Assembly (NCBI GenBank): GCA_964544105.1
Contig: CAZIZQ010000008.1
Coordinates: forward strand, 1 to 30,014
Reading direction: 5' to 3'
DNA: 30,014 bases
Source: GCA-016432345 sp964544105
GTDB lineage: Bacteria; Patescibacteriota; Microgenomatia; Levybacterales; UBA12049
The notes beneath the pieces were generated by a model. The model was not told where the DNA came from, searched no databases, and saw only the letters and a list, made by a program, of their open reading frames with translations. A program made the translations under genes and the position numbers. Below are positions 7,372 through 14,087 of this stretch, piece after piece (positions within the stretch are counted from its first letter, which is position 1; every line of letters starts with the position of its first letter).

Positions 7372-8676
7372 TCAATTTGTTCGTGCCAAAAGATCATCAA
7401 GATACAATGACTCTGATGTTACACTGATTGTCATTGCCTCATTCCATAAAAGATGGTTTATATTGGGAATAAGGTTTCCACCACTGTAGTATAAAAGTTC
7501 TGGTTTGTATCCACATGTGTCAAAAACATCTGTCGCTTCTCGGAAAATCTGCTGACCTATTATTTGGAAAATTTTTGCCATCCGATAATTGCCTCTGTTT
7601 GCCTCTGCAATTCCCATATCCATTGCAAGCTTTGCTCGATACAAAGGATCTAATATCCATTGTGCTTCTCGATAAGGATACTCAGTCTCGCGGTAATAAT
7701 GATCACCTATATACCGTTTTGCGCCAGCACCGGGATCCATACGAAGTTCAGAATTTGAAGCAGCAAAATACACCTCTGGATTAACATAGTTCATGGCTCC
7801 GTGTCCCATTGCAACAAGTGTTGCAAGATCAGTCTGCCCTTGATGTCCATCAGGACATGTATGCTCAAATGGATACTTTTTTCTTACAAAATACTTGCCT
7901 TTATGCACAGCTTCTTTTATGTGTTTTTGTTTGCCTTCTGGCATAAATGGCAAGATAAGACCTAATCCGTTTGTCACTAATGCAACAGAAGAAAGAGGCG
8001 GTGGATCATACACTTTTCCCCACTCCCACATAGATGTTTGTTCTGCATTGGTCACATCAAGTCGTATCAAAAAGTTCACTTCGTTTTCTAAATCAGTTTG
8101 TTCCTCTTTAGAAAGTTTCATTCCTCGACTGAGTGCTCTGGCAAGAGTTATAAGATGAAATCCAAATGAATCAGGCTGGTGTGGTTCGGGCCACGGATAC
8201 TCACCTCCATCTGTTAGTGTATGAATTGATGGCGCAGATCTAGTAAGACGTCTAAACCGCTTACCTGCTAAATCCTGTACAACGCCTATTGGTTGACCAA
8301 ATCTCTGTGTGTCCCTTGCAAAAATTGCATGTTGTCCGTGAAGCCATATTTCTGCTGCAGTTAATCCTTGCGCAACAAGTTCTTCTTGGCTTGGATCTAT
8401 TGCACCAACATGTTTTGAGTAAGGGTTCTGTAATGCGTCAGCTACAATAGCACCGTCTCGAGTCCACGCATGATGCATGTGTGCCCGTTCATCACTATGA
8501 GGAGGAACTGCTGCAGGGAATAAACCACTTACCGAGTGTTGTTGCTCAAGAAGTGTCTGAAATGATTGTCTATGTCGCTCGAATAATTCTTCACGAGAAA
8601 ACTCTCCGTTTTCTCTAGCTGGGAGAAATGGGTGCTCAGAAACAGCTATGAGCCGTAGTGACTCAGCTAAAGTCAT
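7372..8676 (-). CDS. Glycoside hydrolase family 15-like protein
   Basis: 434 aa. The sequence fits an (alpha/alpha)6-barrel of the GH15 / phosphorylase-kinase-alpha type: SGLFPAA and HHAWTRDGAIVADAL near the N-terminus, WEWGKVYDPPPLSSVALV in the middle, and a Trp/Asp-rich C-terminal half with LLYYSGGNLIPNINHLLWNEA. Family members hydrolyse alpha-glucosidic bonds or bind glucans. The catalytic glutamates cannot be confirmed by eye, so it may be a non-catalytic relative. There is no signal peptide, suggesting a cytoplasmic role, possibly in glycogen or trehalose-like sugar use. Confidence 0.75.
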   Translation of the reverse strand: MTLAESLRLIAVSEHPFLPARENGEFSREELFERHRQSFQTLLEQQHSVSGLFPAAVPPHSDERAHMHHAWTRDGAIVADALQNPYSKHVGAIDPSQEELVAQGLTAAEIWLHGQHAIFARDTQRFGQPIGVVQDLAGKRFRRLTRSAPSIHTLTDGGEYPWPEPHQPDSFGFHLITLARALSRGMKLSKEEQTDLENEVNFLIRLDVTNAEQTSMWEWGKVYDPPPLSSVALVTNGLGLILPFMPEGKQKHIKEAVHKGKYFVRKKYPFEHTCPDGHQGQTDLATLVAMGHGAMNYVNPEVYFAASNSELRMDPGAGAKRYIGDHYYRETEYPYREAQWILDPLYRAKLAMDMGIAEANRGNYRMAKIFQIIGQQIFREATDVFDTCGYKPELLYYSGGNLIPNINHLLWNEAMTISVTSESLYLDDLLARTN

Positions 8677-8679
8677 AAA

Positions 8680-9031
8680 AATGATACATCTCCTTCAGAG
8701 TAGTCAAAAAAATCCTTATTTGTCAAGATAAACAGGTGATTTGTGACCACGTTTTATTACGGAAGAATCATACTACTATTAGTAGATGGTGTAAAGATAT
8801 TCCTCTTTCAGAGAAAGCAAAAGTGTTTTGGTCTCGTCTCGCGAAGATTCCTCTAGATCAGTTTAGAAAAACTTAATTGCGAAAAATAAAATTGGAAGTA
8901 AGAAAATTAGAAAAAATATTCACCAGTATGGGGTTTTTGCCATTCGTTTTAGTAAATCCTCAATTCACAGGAGGATTGTGGGATGGATTTACTCAACGTT
9001 TGATGGTAAAATATCTTACATTCCGCGATAG
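8680..9031 (+). pseudogene. Frameshifted, internally deleted HTH/LAGLIDADG-like gene
   Basis: One frame (a possible GTG is at 8736) runs to a TAA at 8874-8876 and encodes HTTISRWCKDIPLSEKAK followed by VFWSRLAKIPLDQFRK. A second frame continues through the A5 run near 8867-8871 and ends at a TAG at 9029-9031. It encodes the typical C-terminus of the same family: YGVFAIRFSKSS, then RRIVGWIYS. Full-length members seen in CPR genomes have a helix-turn-helix, a long LAGLIDADG-like middle and this tail. Here the HTH is joined directly to the tail and the frame is broken. The stop lies inside repeat copy 1. Confidence 0.5.
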
Positions 9032-9058
9032 TCCGCCAGCTGGCGGACAGGAAGCTGT
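9021..9058 (+). repeat. tRNA-Asn-derived 38-bp repeat with central palindrome, copy 1
   Basis: The left 11 bases (TTCCGCGATAG) equal the base before the tRNA plus tRNA-Asn positions 1-10. The right 11 bases (CAGGAAGCTGT) equal the end of the D-stem through part of the anticodon loop. Between them the D-arm is replaced by a palindrome: GTCCGCCAGCTGGCGGAC is perfect over 18 bp. The broken HTH gene ends inside it and the GIY-YIG gene begins at the next base. Confidence 0.85.
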
Positions 9059-9307
9059 ATGTGGTTTGTATACACAATCTTTAATTCTGTAAACGGAAAA
9101 ATTTATATTGGAGAAACAGGTGATCCCGAAAGAAGATTGCATGAACATAATCTGAAAAGAGGAAATCATTTTACAGCAAAACTTGACGGAGATTGGATAT
9201 TAATTTATAAAGAAGAAGTTATTGATCGTAAAAGCGCATTGGTTAGAGAAAAACAATTAAAAAGTTATAGAGGAAGAGAATTTATTAAACAATATATTCC
9301 GCGATAG
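9059..9307 (+). CDS. Stand-alone GIY-YIG nuclease domain protein
   Basis: 82 aa. GIY-YIG domains cut DNA; single-domain proteins of this size are common in bacteria and are often linked to mobile DNA. Landmarks: FVYTIFNS, KIYIGET with Tyr16 and Gly18, Arg25 in ERRLHEH, and Glu64 in LVREKQLKSYRGREF. The ATG is the first base after repeat copy 1. The TAG stop lies inside repeat copy 2, so the last three residues (IPR) come from the tRNA-derived repeat. No ribosome site is obvious. The gene therefore has the form of a cassette bounded by two direct repeats just upstream of tRNA-Asn. Confidence 0.88.
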   Translation: MWFVYTIFNSVNGKIYIGETGDPERRLHEHNLKRGNHFTAKLDGDWILIYKEEVIDRKSALVREKQLKSYRGREFIKQYIPR

Positions 9308-9334
9308 TCCGCCAGCTGGCGGACAGGAAGCTGT
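9297..9334 (+). repeat. tRNA-Asn-derived 38-bp repeat with central palindrome, copy 2
   Basis: Identical over 38 bp to the copy at 9021-9058, 276 bp apart. The identity ends exactly at the borders of the tRNA-like parts; flanking bases differ. The authentic tRNA gene begins 35 bp downstream of its end. Confidence 0.85.
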
Positions 9335-9368
9335 TTTTTACTTTTCTTCCAAAAACAATTTAACATAT

Positions 9369-9440
9369 TCCGCGATAGCTCAACGGTAGAGCAGGAAGCT
9401 GTTAACTTCAAGGTTCTAGGTTCGAATCCTAGTCGCGGAG
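9369..9440 (+). tRNA. tRNA-Asn (anticodon GTT)
   Basis: 72 nt cloverleaf. Acceptor TCCGCGA / TCGCGGA, D-stem GCTC / GAGC with loop AACGGTA, anticodon arm GGAAG - CTGTTAA - CTTCA with GTT at 9401-9403, T-arm CTAGG - TTCGAAT - CCTAG, discriminator G. The first anticodon-stem pair is a G-A mismatch. CCA is not encoded. The last 12 bases are shared with the 3' end of the serine recombinase gene on the other strand. Confidence 0.95.
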
Positions 9441-10940
9441 CTGAGTCTTCAATTTTAGAACCTTGTGACCTTCTAAAAGGGTCTGAAAGGTTGGTGTAGC
9501 AATATATTTGCTCACCTTTTTGTTCTTAATTTCTATTCTTTCAAAGAAAAAGCGAAGATATAGTTGTTTTATAAAATCAGGGGCATTTTGATAGGTTTCA
9601 TGGATATTCTTGGTCATATTTAGCACTTCTTCGATAAGGTTCAAATCCAATACCCGGTTACTCTGAATATCGGCTATTCGCTGGTTAATTCCGTCTATTT
9701 CAGCCTGAACCGAGGCGTGCTGGCGGGTATAAACGTCATGGTCAATCTTTCCCTCAATATACTTCTTCTCAATACCATCCCGTTGTTTTTCAAGGCCGAT
9801 TAACTGGTTAAGGAGTACTTTTCTTTCAGACGTGACGTCCAAACTTCGAGTGGAAATTGCCTCTTTAGCCTTTGTTTTAACCAATTCGATAAATTCCTCT
9901 GTAAACTGTATTTTCTTAAATAGGTCAGAGACCTTACGCTCTAAATCTTCTTTTTCAACGTATTTTGAGTAGCATCCTCCCGACCTTGTGCAATGATAGT
10001 AAGCAATTTTATCTCTTAGCTTCGACCTTGTTATCTTATGCCATTCGGCAGTATATCTTCTTCCGCAGAACCCGCAGTAGACGAAGCTACAAAGCAAAAA
10101 GTTATGCTTTCGCCTTCGAATTGAGAATTGTCTGTGTTTTGCTCTGATATAGCGGCAAGTATCAAACAATTCCTTCGAAATCAGAGGCTTGTGATTGCCA
10201 ATCTTAGTTAAACCAGCCCAATGCATCTGGCCATAATAAAATTCGTTATCTAATACTTGATGAATTGTAGAGTGGGATAATTCTTTACCGTTCTTGCCTG
10301 TCATACCCTTATCGCCAAATACCTCGATTAGCTGTTGAATTGAGAATTTGCCGGTTGAATATAACTGAAACATCTCTTTAATTAGTGGAGCTATCTTTTT
10401 ATCAGGAACAATGATGTTTTTCGTTTCATCAGCGGGGTTAGGAATGTTTTTATAGCCAAGCGGGCTTGGTCCCGGATACCAGCCTTGTTCCCATTTCCTC
10501 AACATACCTTTTTTAGTTTTTCTGCCTAAATCCCTTGAGTAATAGGCGTTAAGGTTGGCTAACACGCCATCGAGAAGGTATCCTTCAGGGCTGGTATCAA
10601 TCATTGGTTGCGTGATTGATAGTAACTTAACGCCATTTTCAAGGAGTTCTTTCTTAAATAGAGAGTGTAGTAGCTCGTTTCGGGCAAAGCGGTCAGTATG
10701 CCATACCACACAAGCATGAACTTTATTGTCAATGCAATAATTGACCATTTCCTTAAACATTGGCCTGCTGGCAGTCATAGCTGACTTCCCTTCATCGAGG
10801 AATATCTTTAGAAGTTTATATTTTTCCTTCTTAGCGTATTCTTCAATTGATTGTTTTTGGGCATCAATTGAATAGCCTTCCTCTGCTTGGTTTTTAGTTG
10901 ATACTCGGGCATAGCCCACAACTGTTTTAACTGGTTCCAT
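9429..10940 (-). CDS. Large serine recombinase (integrase)
   Basis: 503 aa. It catalyses site-specific integration and excision through a phosphoserine link. The N-terminal resolvase domain has VVGYARVSTKNQ with the nucleophile Ser14 and the DRFARN motif. Then come the recombinase domain (WYPGPSPLGYKN onward), a zinc ribbon (CGFC ... CTRSGGC) and a coiled-coil region with LLNQLIGLEKQRDGIEKKY, the plan of large serine integrases. The ATG at 10940 is chosen over an upstream in-frame start because AGGAGGTGA lies 5 bases before it (10946-10954 on the plus strand). The last codons and the stop overlap tRNA-Asn by 12 bp, suggesting that the attachment site spans this junction. Confidence 0.93.
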   Translation of the reverse strand: MEPVKTVVGYARVSTKNQAEEGYSIDAQKQSIEEYAKKEKYKLLKIFLDEGKSAMTASRPMFKEMVNYCIDNKVHACVVWHTDRFARNELLHSLFKKELLENGVKLLSITQPMIDTSPEGYLLDGVLANLNAYYSRDLGRKTKKGMLRKWEQGWYPGPSPLGYKNIPNPADETKNIIVPDKKIAPLIKEMFQLYSTGKFSIQQLIEVFGDKGMTGKNGKELSHSTIHQVLDNEFYYGQMHWAGLTKIGNHKPLISKELFDTCRYIRAKHRQFSIRRRKHNFLLCSFVYCGFCGRRYTAEWHKITRSKLRDKIAYYHCTRSGGCYSKYVEKEDLERKVSDLFKKIQFTEEFIELVKTKAKEAISTRSLDVTSERKVLLNQLIGLEKQRDGIEKKYIEGKIDHDVYTRQHASVQAEIDGINQRIADIQSNRVLDLNLIEEVLNMTKNIHETYQNAPDFIKQLYLRFFFERIEIKNKKVSKYIATPTFQTLLEGHKVLKLKTQLRD

Positions 10941-10981
10941 AAATTTCACCTCCTTTGGTTGTGGTAAAGGCAACTTAGGGG

Positions 10982-11395
10982 TCAGCCAAGTTGCTCTTTG
11001 TACCACTTCATTTGTTTGCCAATTGCCAGACTTTTCATTGGCTCATGGCATTGATATCCCTCATTAAGTAGAGGAATTAACTTGCGATGCCTGTTTCCGG
11101 CATGGAAATAAAGCTCAGAACCTTCAGGAATTACCTTTTTAATCTGCTCAACGACCGAATTGAGCCATTCCTTAAAAGCTAATCGTTGTTTATTGGCAAG
11201 GCTTTCCTCGTAAGGTTCAACCTCATCAGTTAGAGCTAAAAGGCCATATTTAGGCGAAAGAATGTAAATTGCATCGTAATTACGCTTGCAATACTCTAAA
11301 GCCCACCTAAACAATGGCGACTTGCTATATAACTGTTCTGCCGACGCTTTTTCGTTTAGTTTCCTTGACGAACCTGCTATTAGTGCTACTTTCAT
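10982..11395 (-). CDS. DUF6884-like protein
   Basis: 137 aa. It starts with a beta-strand and a small-residue turn (MKVALIAGSSRKLNEKASA), then SPLFRWALEYC, IYILSPKYGLL, EPYEESLA and YFHAGNRHRKLIPLL. This is the pattern of DUF6884, a domain of phages and mobile elements with a Rossmann-like layout. No biochemical role is assigned. A strong ribosome site (AGGAGGTGA) precedes the ATG. The recombinase start lies 41 bp downstream, so the two are probably co-transcribed. A long leader with several hairpins precedes the gene. Confidence 0.75.
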   Translation of the reverse strand: MKVALIAGSSRKLNEKASAEQLYSKSPLFRWALEYCKRNYDAIYILSPKYGLLALTDEVEPYEESLANKQRLAFKEWLNSVVEQIKKVIPEGSELYFHAGNRHRKLIPLLNEGYQCHEPMKSLAIGKQMKWYKEQLG

Positions 11396-11410
11396 AAATT
11401 CTCACCTCCT

Positions 11411-11610
11411 TTCTTGTGTTTCTCGATGTATTTGTTTATGATTTATCTACAAACAAACCTGGCCTCTCGAAAGAGAACCGAGTTTGGGCGTAACTGGAGC
11501 CTTAGAGTCGCAAGCTTGCAGGTTCCAGTTTTTTATTTATTAAAATTATTTTATGTAACCTTCAGGCTAAAATCGAGCCGAAGGTTGTTTTTCTTCTACC
11601 TTTTTGATTT
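11411..11610 (-). promoter_or_regulatory. Multi-hairpin leader upstream of the DUF6884-recombinase operon
   Basis: This gene-free stretch holds four inverted repeats. Read on the minus strand they are: AACCTTC / GAAGGTT with inner GGCT / AGCC; AACTGGA / TCCAGTT enclosing the palindrome GCAAGCTTGC; AAAC...GTTT enclosing CTCT-TTCG-AGAG (a UUCG-type tetraloop); and TTTGTTT / AAACAAA. On the plus strand the first two are followed by T-runs and could act as tandem terminators. Orientation is therefore not settled: a structured minus-strand 5' leader or a plus-strand small RNA with terminators. Confidence 0.45.
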
Positions 11611-11656
11611 TTAATTAACAAACCGCACCATACCGTACCGCATAAGCTGAATTGGT

Positions 11657-11842
11657 TTATTCAATCAGCTTCTTGCATAAATCGCAGAAATACAGCGTTT
11701 GTAAAGCGTTCTCTAAGTCTTTCCTTAAGATAACGTCCTTAGCTATTATTTCCTCGATTCCTTCATCCTTTGCACATTCTGGACAGCAAACATTGCCTCT
11801 TATTTTGTAGGCAAATATGTCCATAATGTTAATTTTTGTCAT
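11657..11842 (-). CDS. Small zinc-ribbon protein
   Basis: 61 aa from the ATG at 11842, chosen because AGGAGG lies 8 bases upstream; two earlier in-frame starts fall within that ribosome site. Two Cys pairs, CCPEC and CDLC, can bind zinc. They are separated by an acidic/hydrophobic helix-forming segment (DEGIEEI...DLENALQTLYF). It is 15 bp downstream of a similar gene with the same plan (hydrophobic strand, C-x2-C, acidic segment, F-C-D-x-C). The two are tandem paralogues. Function is unknown. Confidence 0.7.
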   Translation of the reverse strand: MTKINIMDIFAYKIRGNVCCPECAKDEGIEEIIAKDVILRKDLENALQTLYFCDLCKKLIE

Positions 11843-11857
11843 GTTCATCACCTCCTT

Positions 11858-12052
11858 TCATAATTGCCCTCCGCATCTATCACAAAATAGTTCTCTATAC
11901 TCATCAGCTATGTCTTTATTAGTTTTATAGCCAAAGTACTCAATAATCCCTAATTCGTTGAAACATTCAAGGCAAAACAGATAGCCATTAACCTCAAAGG
12001 CTACTACCTGCATGTTGCTTCTTCTTTTATTGCTTTTTCTTAATCTGCCCAT
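11858..12052 (-). CDS. Small zinc-ribbon protein, paralogue of the downstream gene
   Basis: 64 aa. A basic N-terminus (RLRKSNKRR) is followed by VVAFEVNGYLFCLECFNELG and a C-terminal FCDRCGGQL, giving two CxxC pairs. The plan matches the 61-aa protein encoded next to it. The start is the ATG at 12052, with AAGGAGAG a few bases upstream. The basic tail could bind nucleic acid. Function is unknown. Confidence 0.7.
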   Translation of the reverse strand: MGRLRKSNKRRSNMQVVAFEVNGYLFCLECFNELGIIEYFGYKTNKDIADEYRELFCDRCGGQL

Positions 12053-12055
12053 AAG

Positions 12056-12200
12056 CTCTCCTTCTTAAAAGGAAAAGAATACGACTTGGCAAGGCTCGAA
12101 AGAGCCGACACCAAACCCGCCGCATTCATGCGTTGCGGGTTAGAAACTTCAGGGAATAGTAGGCTTCTTTCAAAAGACTTCTTCTTATATATATTCGTAG
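12056..12200 (-). promoter_or_regulatory. Structured leader before the zinc-ribbon gene pair
   Basis: A gene-free stretch of about 230 bp separates this gene pair from the HTH gene. It has two strong hairpins: AACCCGC / GCGGGTT (12114-12120, 12135-12141) enclosing CGCA-TTCA-TGCG, and GGCTC / GAGCC (12093-12097, 12102-12106) with a 4-base loop. Near 12190 the minus strand has an AT-rich TATATAT box that could be a -10. A third weaker hairpin lies at about 12210-12235, and GTGTAAT / ATTACAC forms an inverted repeat around 12271-12286. Confidence 0.4.
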
Positions 12201-12286
12201 GTAGCTGGTTACCTGTTCGAATAGGTAATCTATTACTCCATCTACAGGTAAAAGATTCCACTATTGTAGAAGTGTAATTTATTACA

Positions 12287-12670
12287 CTATCCCTCGGTTT
12301 CATCTTGATTAGCCTCCTTGCTTTTAACTGGCACAGTTTTAGGTTTTAGGAAATACGAAAGGTCGTAAGTATTTGAAGAGTAAGACTTCCCGGTATAAGG
12401 GTTGATACCGCCTCTTTTAACTTTGATGTACCTACATGCTTTTAAGATTGCAACATGTTTCTTAACAGACTCAACTGTTAAGCCAATATCTTCGGCGATA
12501 GTCGGTTCGCTTGGGAAACAATCGTTTTTGCCATATAATCGGTCAATTAGGTTAAGTAATGTCAGTTTCACTCCAGAACCTAATTTTTTATCGCTTAGGA
12601 CTACCTTAACCTTATTCTTATCTACACTGTAAATTATTCTGGTTAGTTGTTTATCAATTACTTTTTCCAT
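12287..12670 (-). CDS. HTH_36-type winged-helix protein (replication- or regulation-related)
   Basis: 127 aa. The central part (about 35-90) is a winged helix: LTLLNLIDRLYG, SEPTIAEDIGLTVESVKKHVAILKACRYIKV, then a wing with RGG. This matches the HTH_36 group found in plasmid and phage replication initiators and regulators. The extended tail is polar. The protein is too short for a full replication initiator. It lies between DUF5659 and the zinc-ribbon genes on the same strand. No clear ribosome site precedes its ATG. Confidence 0.75.
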   Translation of the reverse strand: MEKVIDKQLTRIIYSVDKNKVKVVLSDKKLGSGVKLTLLNLIDRLYGKNDCFPSEPTIAEDIGLTVESVKKHVAILKACRYIKVKRGGINPYTGKSYSSNTYDLSYFLKPKTVPVKSKEANQDETEG

Positions 12671-12693
12671 ATCAATTTACATTCAAATACCCG

Positions 12694-12981
12694 CTATTCC
12701 TCTTGCGGGGTGTATTCGCTGAAAATCAAAGTTTTGCCTTGGTCAATGTAATTAGCCATTAAAAGGGGCGACATCGTGTATTCTTTGCCTTGAAAATAAC
12801 CTTCAACTAATGCCATCAATTCATCAGATTTACGAAAGACAAAGATTACGCGTCTTGGATTAGTGTTATTGATACCAATAAAACTTGAGGGAGATTTGAG
12901 CCTTAGGAAGGCTTGCAGTTTAAGGTCTGTGGTGGAGTAGATATTGTCTTGGTTAATATCAATTTTGCTTTGCATTTTCAT
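12694..12981 (-). CDS. DUF5659-like protein
   Basis: 95 aa. The core reads YSTTDLKLQAFLRLK, then a strand with RRVIFVFRKSDELMALVEGYFQGKE, as in DUF5659, a small domain of unknown function seen in mobile elements and phages. An AAGGAGAA ribosome site lies just before the ATG. The start overlaps the end of the 44-aa gene by 23 bp. Confidence 0.65.
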   Translation of the reverse strand: MKMQSKIDINQDNIYSTTDLKLQAFLRLKSPSSFIGINNTNPRRVIFVFRKSDELMALVEGYFQGKEYTMSPLLMANYIDQGKTLIFSEYTPQEE

Positions 12982-13093
12982 TCTCCTTTTGTTTTTGCTT
13001 TTTATGCTGAATTAGCATCAGGCATAAATTTATCCAGCGTTCAACCGCTTCATCAGTTACTTTTTGAATATCAGTTTCAATTTCCTTGTCCAT
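12959..13093 (-). CDS. Small acidic/basic helical protein (44 aa)
   Basis: The frame from the ATG at 13093 encodes MDKEIETDIQKVTDEAVERW, a hydrophobic INLCLMLIQ stretch and a Lys/Gln/Glu-rich tail. It overlaps the DUF5659 gene by 23 bp and reads in the same direction. A GGGGAT sequence 6 bases upstream could serve as a weak ribosome site but is buried in a 10-bp stem. The compositional pattern is protein-like; no family is recognised. Confidence 0.5.
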   Translation of the reverse strand: MDKEIETDIQKVTDEAVERWINLCLMLIQHKKQKQKENENAKQN

Positions 13094-13094
13094 A

Positions 13095-13124
13095 AAAATA
13101 TCCCCAACTTTGTAGGGATATTTT
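13095..13124 (-). terminator. Perfect 10-bp inverted repeat between two minus-strand genes
   Basis: AAAATATCCC (13095-13104) and GGGATATTTT (13115-13124) can form a hairpin with a 10-base loop. On the minus strand it lies downstream of the 13171-13947 gene and ends in a short T-run, so it may be a weak terminator. It also covers the likely ribosome site of the 44-aa gene and could instead control its translation. Confidence 0.45.
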
Positions 13125-13170
13125 CTAACAATTTGAGAGCCTTGCGAATGAAATTAAATTACAGGAGGTT

Positions 13171-13947
13171 TCACGATTGGTTTATTTTCTCGATGTAGTC
13201 AGCTAAACTATGACGGAGTAAACTTGCATCATTAACCGAGCAGACAGGACAATTATCTGTTTCTTCATCAGTAGCATGGTTTCCCTTAACTGGACAGTAA
13301 CGTTCCTGCCAAATAGTTAAAGTTTGCTCATAATTCTTTGGCTTTTTAGTTTTACCCTCGATAACTTCTTCAAACATCACCCAGTACCATTGTCTTAATT
13401 GTTCGATTGTCGGATGGCTTTTAGAGTCAGGGAATTTTGGACCAGGTTCATATTCGTAAATTTCGATAGCTTTTGCCCTTTCTGGTTTATCTTTTTGGTG
13501 TATTAACCCTTTCTTTATCATCTTTTTGAACTCATTAAATTCGGTTCGTACTTCAGTTGTTGTGGTGTAAGGAGTTACTATGATTGCATATTCGATATCG
13601 TCAGGATAAACTGGATTTTCGATGACTTTGTAATAAGTGCTTCGGTAGGCGTGTTCAGGAATTTCATTAAAACCAACTGCGTAGATAATGACTTTATCGA
13701 AGTTAGGAGTGCGGTTAAAAAGCCTTCTCGTTTTCTCAATATCTTTTAAGAACTTATCCCATCTGCTTTCGTCTTTATTTTCTCCCCAAATATGAGCATA
13801 GAACTTTTGGTACTCACTAATCTTAAAAGGCTTCTCGATTTTCCATTTTTCTCGAAGGTAGGCAATATATTTAAGAAACTCGGGCTTATCAACTAAAAAA
13901 GCGACGTTAGTGTGATGCTTAACATTCCTGATATTGATTTTTATCAT
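13171..13947 (-). CDS. Unknown protein with a C-terminal Cys/His cluster
   Basis: 258 aa from the ATG at 13947; four residues longer from the ATG at 13959, which has a TATAAT 8 bases upstream (13968-13973) and may be a leaderless start. Not recognised. It starts as a mixed alpha/beta protein with the Trp/Lys-rich EKWKIEKPFKISEYQKFYAHIWG and a strand VIIYAVGFNEIP. The C-terminal CPVKGNH ... CPVC cluster probably binds zinc. It is divergent from the plus-strand gene at 14088 across two perfect palindromes. Confidence 0.6.
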   Translation of the reverse strand: MIKINIRNVKHHTNVAFLVDKPEFLKYIAYLREKWKIEKPFKISEYQKFYAHIWGENKDESRWDKFLKDIEKTRRLFNRTPNFDKVIIYAVGFNEIPEHAYRSTYYKVIENPVYPDDIEYAIIVTPYTTTTEVRTEFNEFKKMIKKGLIHQKDKPERAKAIEIYEYEPGPKFPDSKSHPTIEQLRQWYWVMFEEVIEGKTKKPKNYEQTLTIWQERYCPVKGNHATDEETDNCPVCSVNDASLLRHSLADYIEKINQS

Positions 13948-14019
13948 CTCAATTTCCATCTGATAGAATTATATCTAAAAAAAGCGGTAGTAATTAGTAA
14001 GAATTCGGAGGTTGAGGCT

Positions 14020-14041
14020 AAATCGTATAATTATACGATTT
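14020..14041. promoter_or_regulatory. Perfect 22-bp palindrome, probable operator
   Basis: The half-site AAATCGTATAA is followed directly by its exact inverse. TATAAT can be read on both strands inside it (14026-14031 plus, 14035-14030 minus). It lies between two divergent genes. Confidence 0.6.
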
Positions 14042-14044
14042 GAG

Positions 14045-14062
14045 TTTACATAATTATGTAAA
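14045..14062. promoter_or_regulatory. Perfect 18-bp palindrome, second probable operator
   Basis: TTTACATAATTATGTAAA begins 3 bp after the 22-bp palindrome. Both share an ATAATTAT centre with different arms, which suggests two dimeric binding sites or a composite operator. Confidence 0.6.
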
Positions 14063-14087
14063 TTAGAGGCTTTCGATTTCTAAGATT

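Noticed and set aside
8877..9092. 71-codon plus-strand frame starting with TTG
   Set aside because: It is out of frame with the family-like tail of the broken HTH gene and runs through repeat copy 1 into the GIY-YIG gene.
10941..11006. Longer start of the serine recombinase
   Set aside because: The ATG at 10940 has a near-perfect ribosome site and the resolvase domain begins right after it; the extension overlaps the upstream gene.
11414..11614. 66-codon plus-strand frame
   Set aside because: It crosses four hairpins, has no ribosome site and has a composition (many F, L, R, S) typical of non-coding AT-rich DNA.
12040..12303. Open frame of 87 codons on the minus strand, and a 63-codon frame on the plus strand of the same stretch
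   Set aside because: Neither has a ribosome site or family-like sequence, and both run through strong GC-rich hairpins; a structured leader explains the stretch better.
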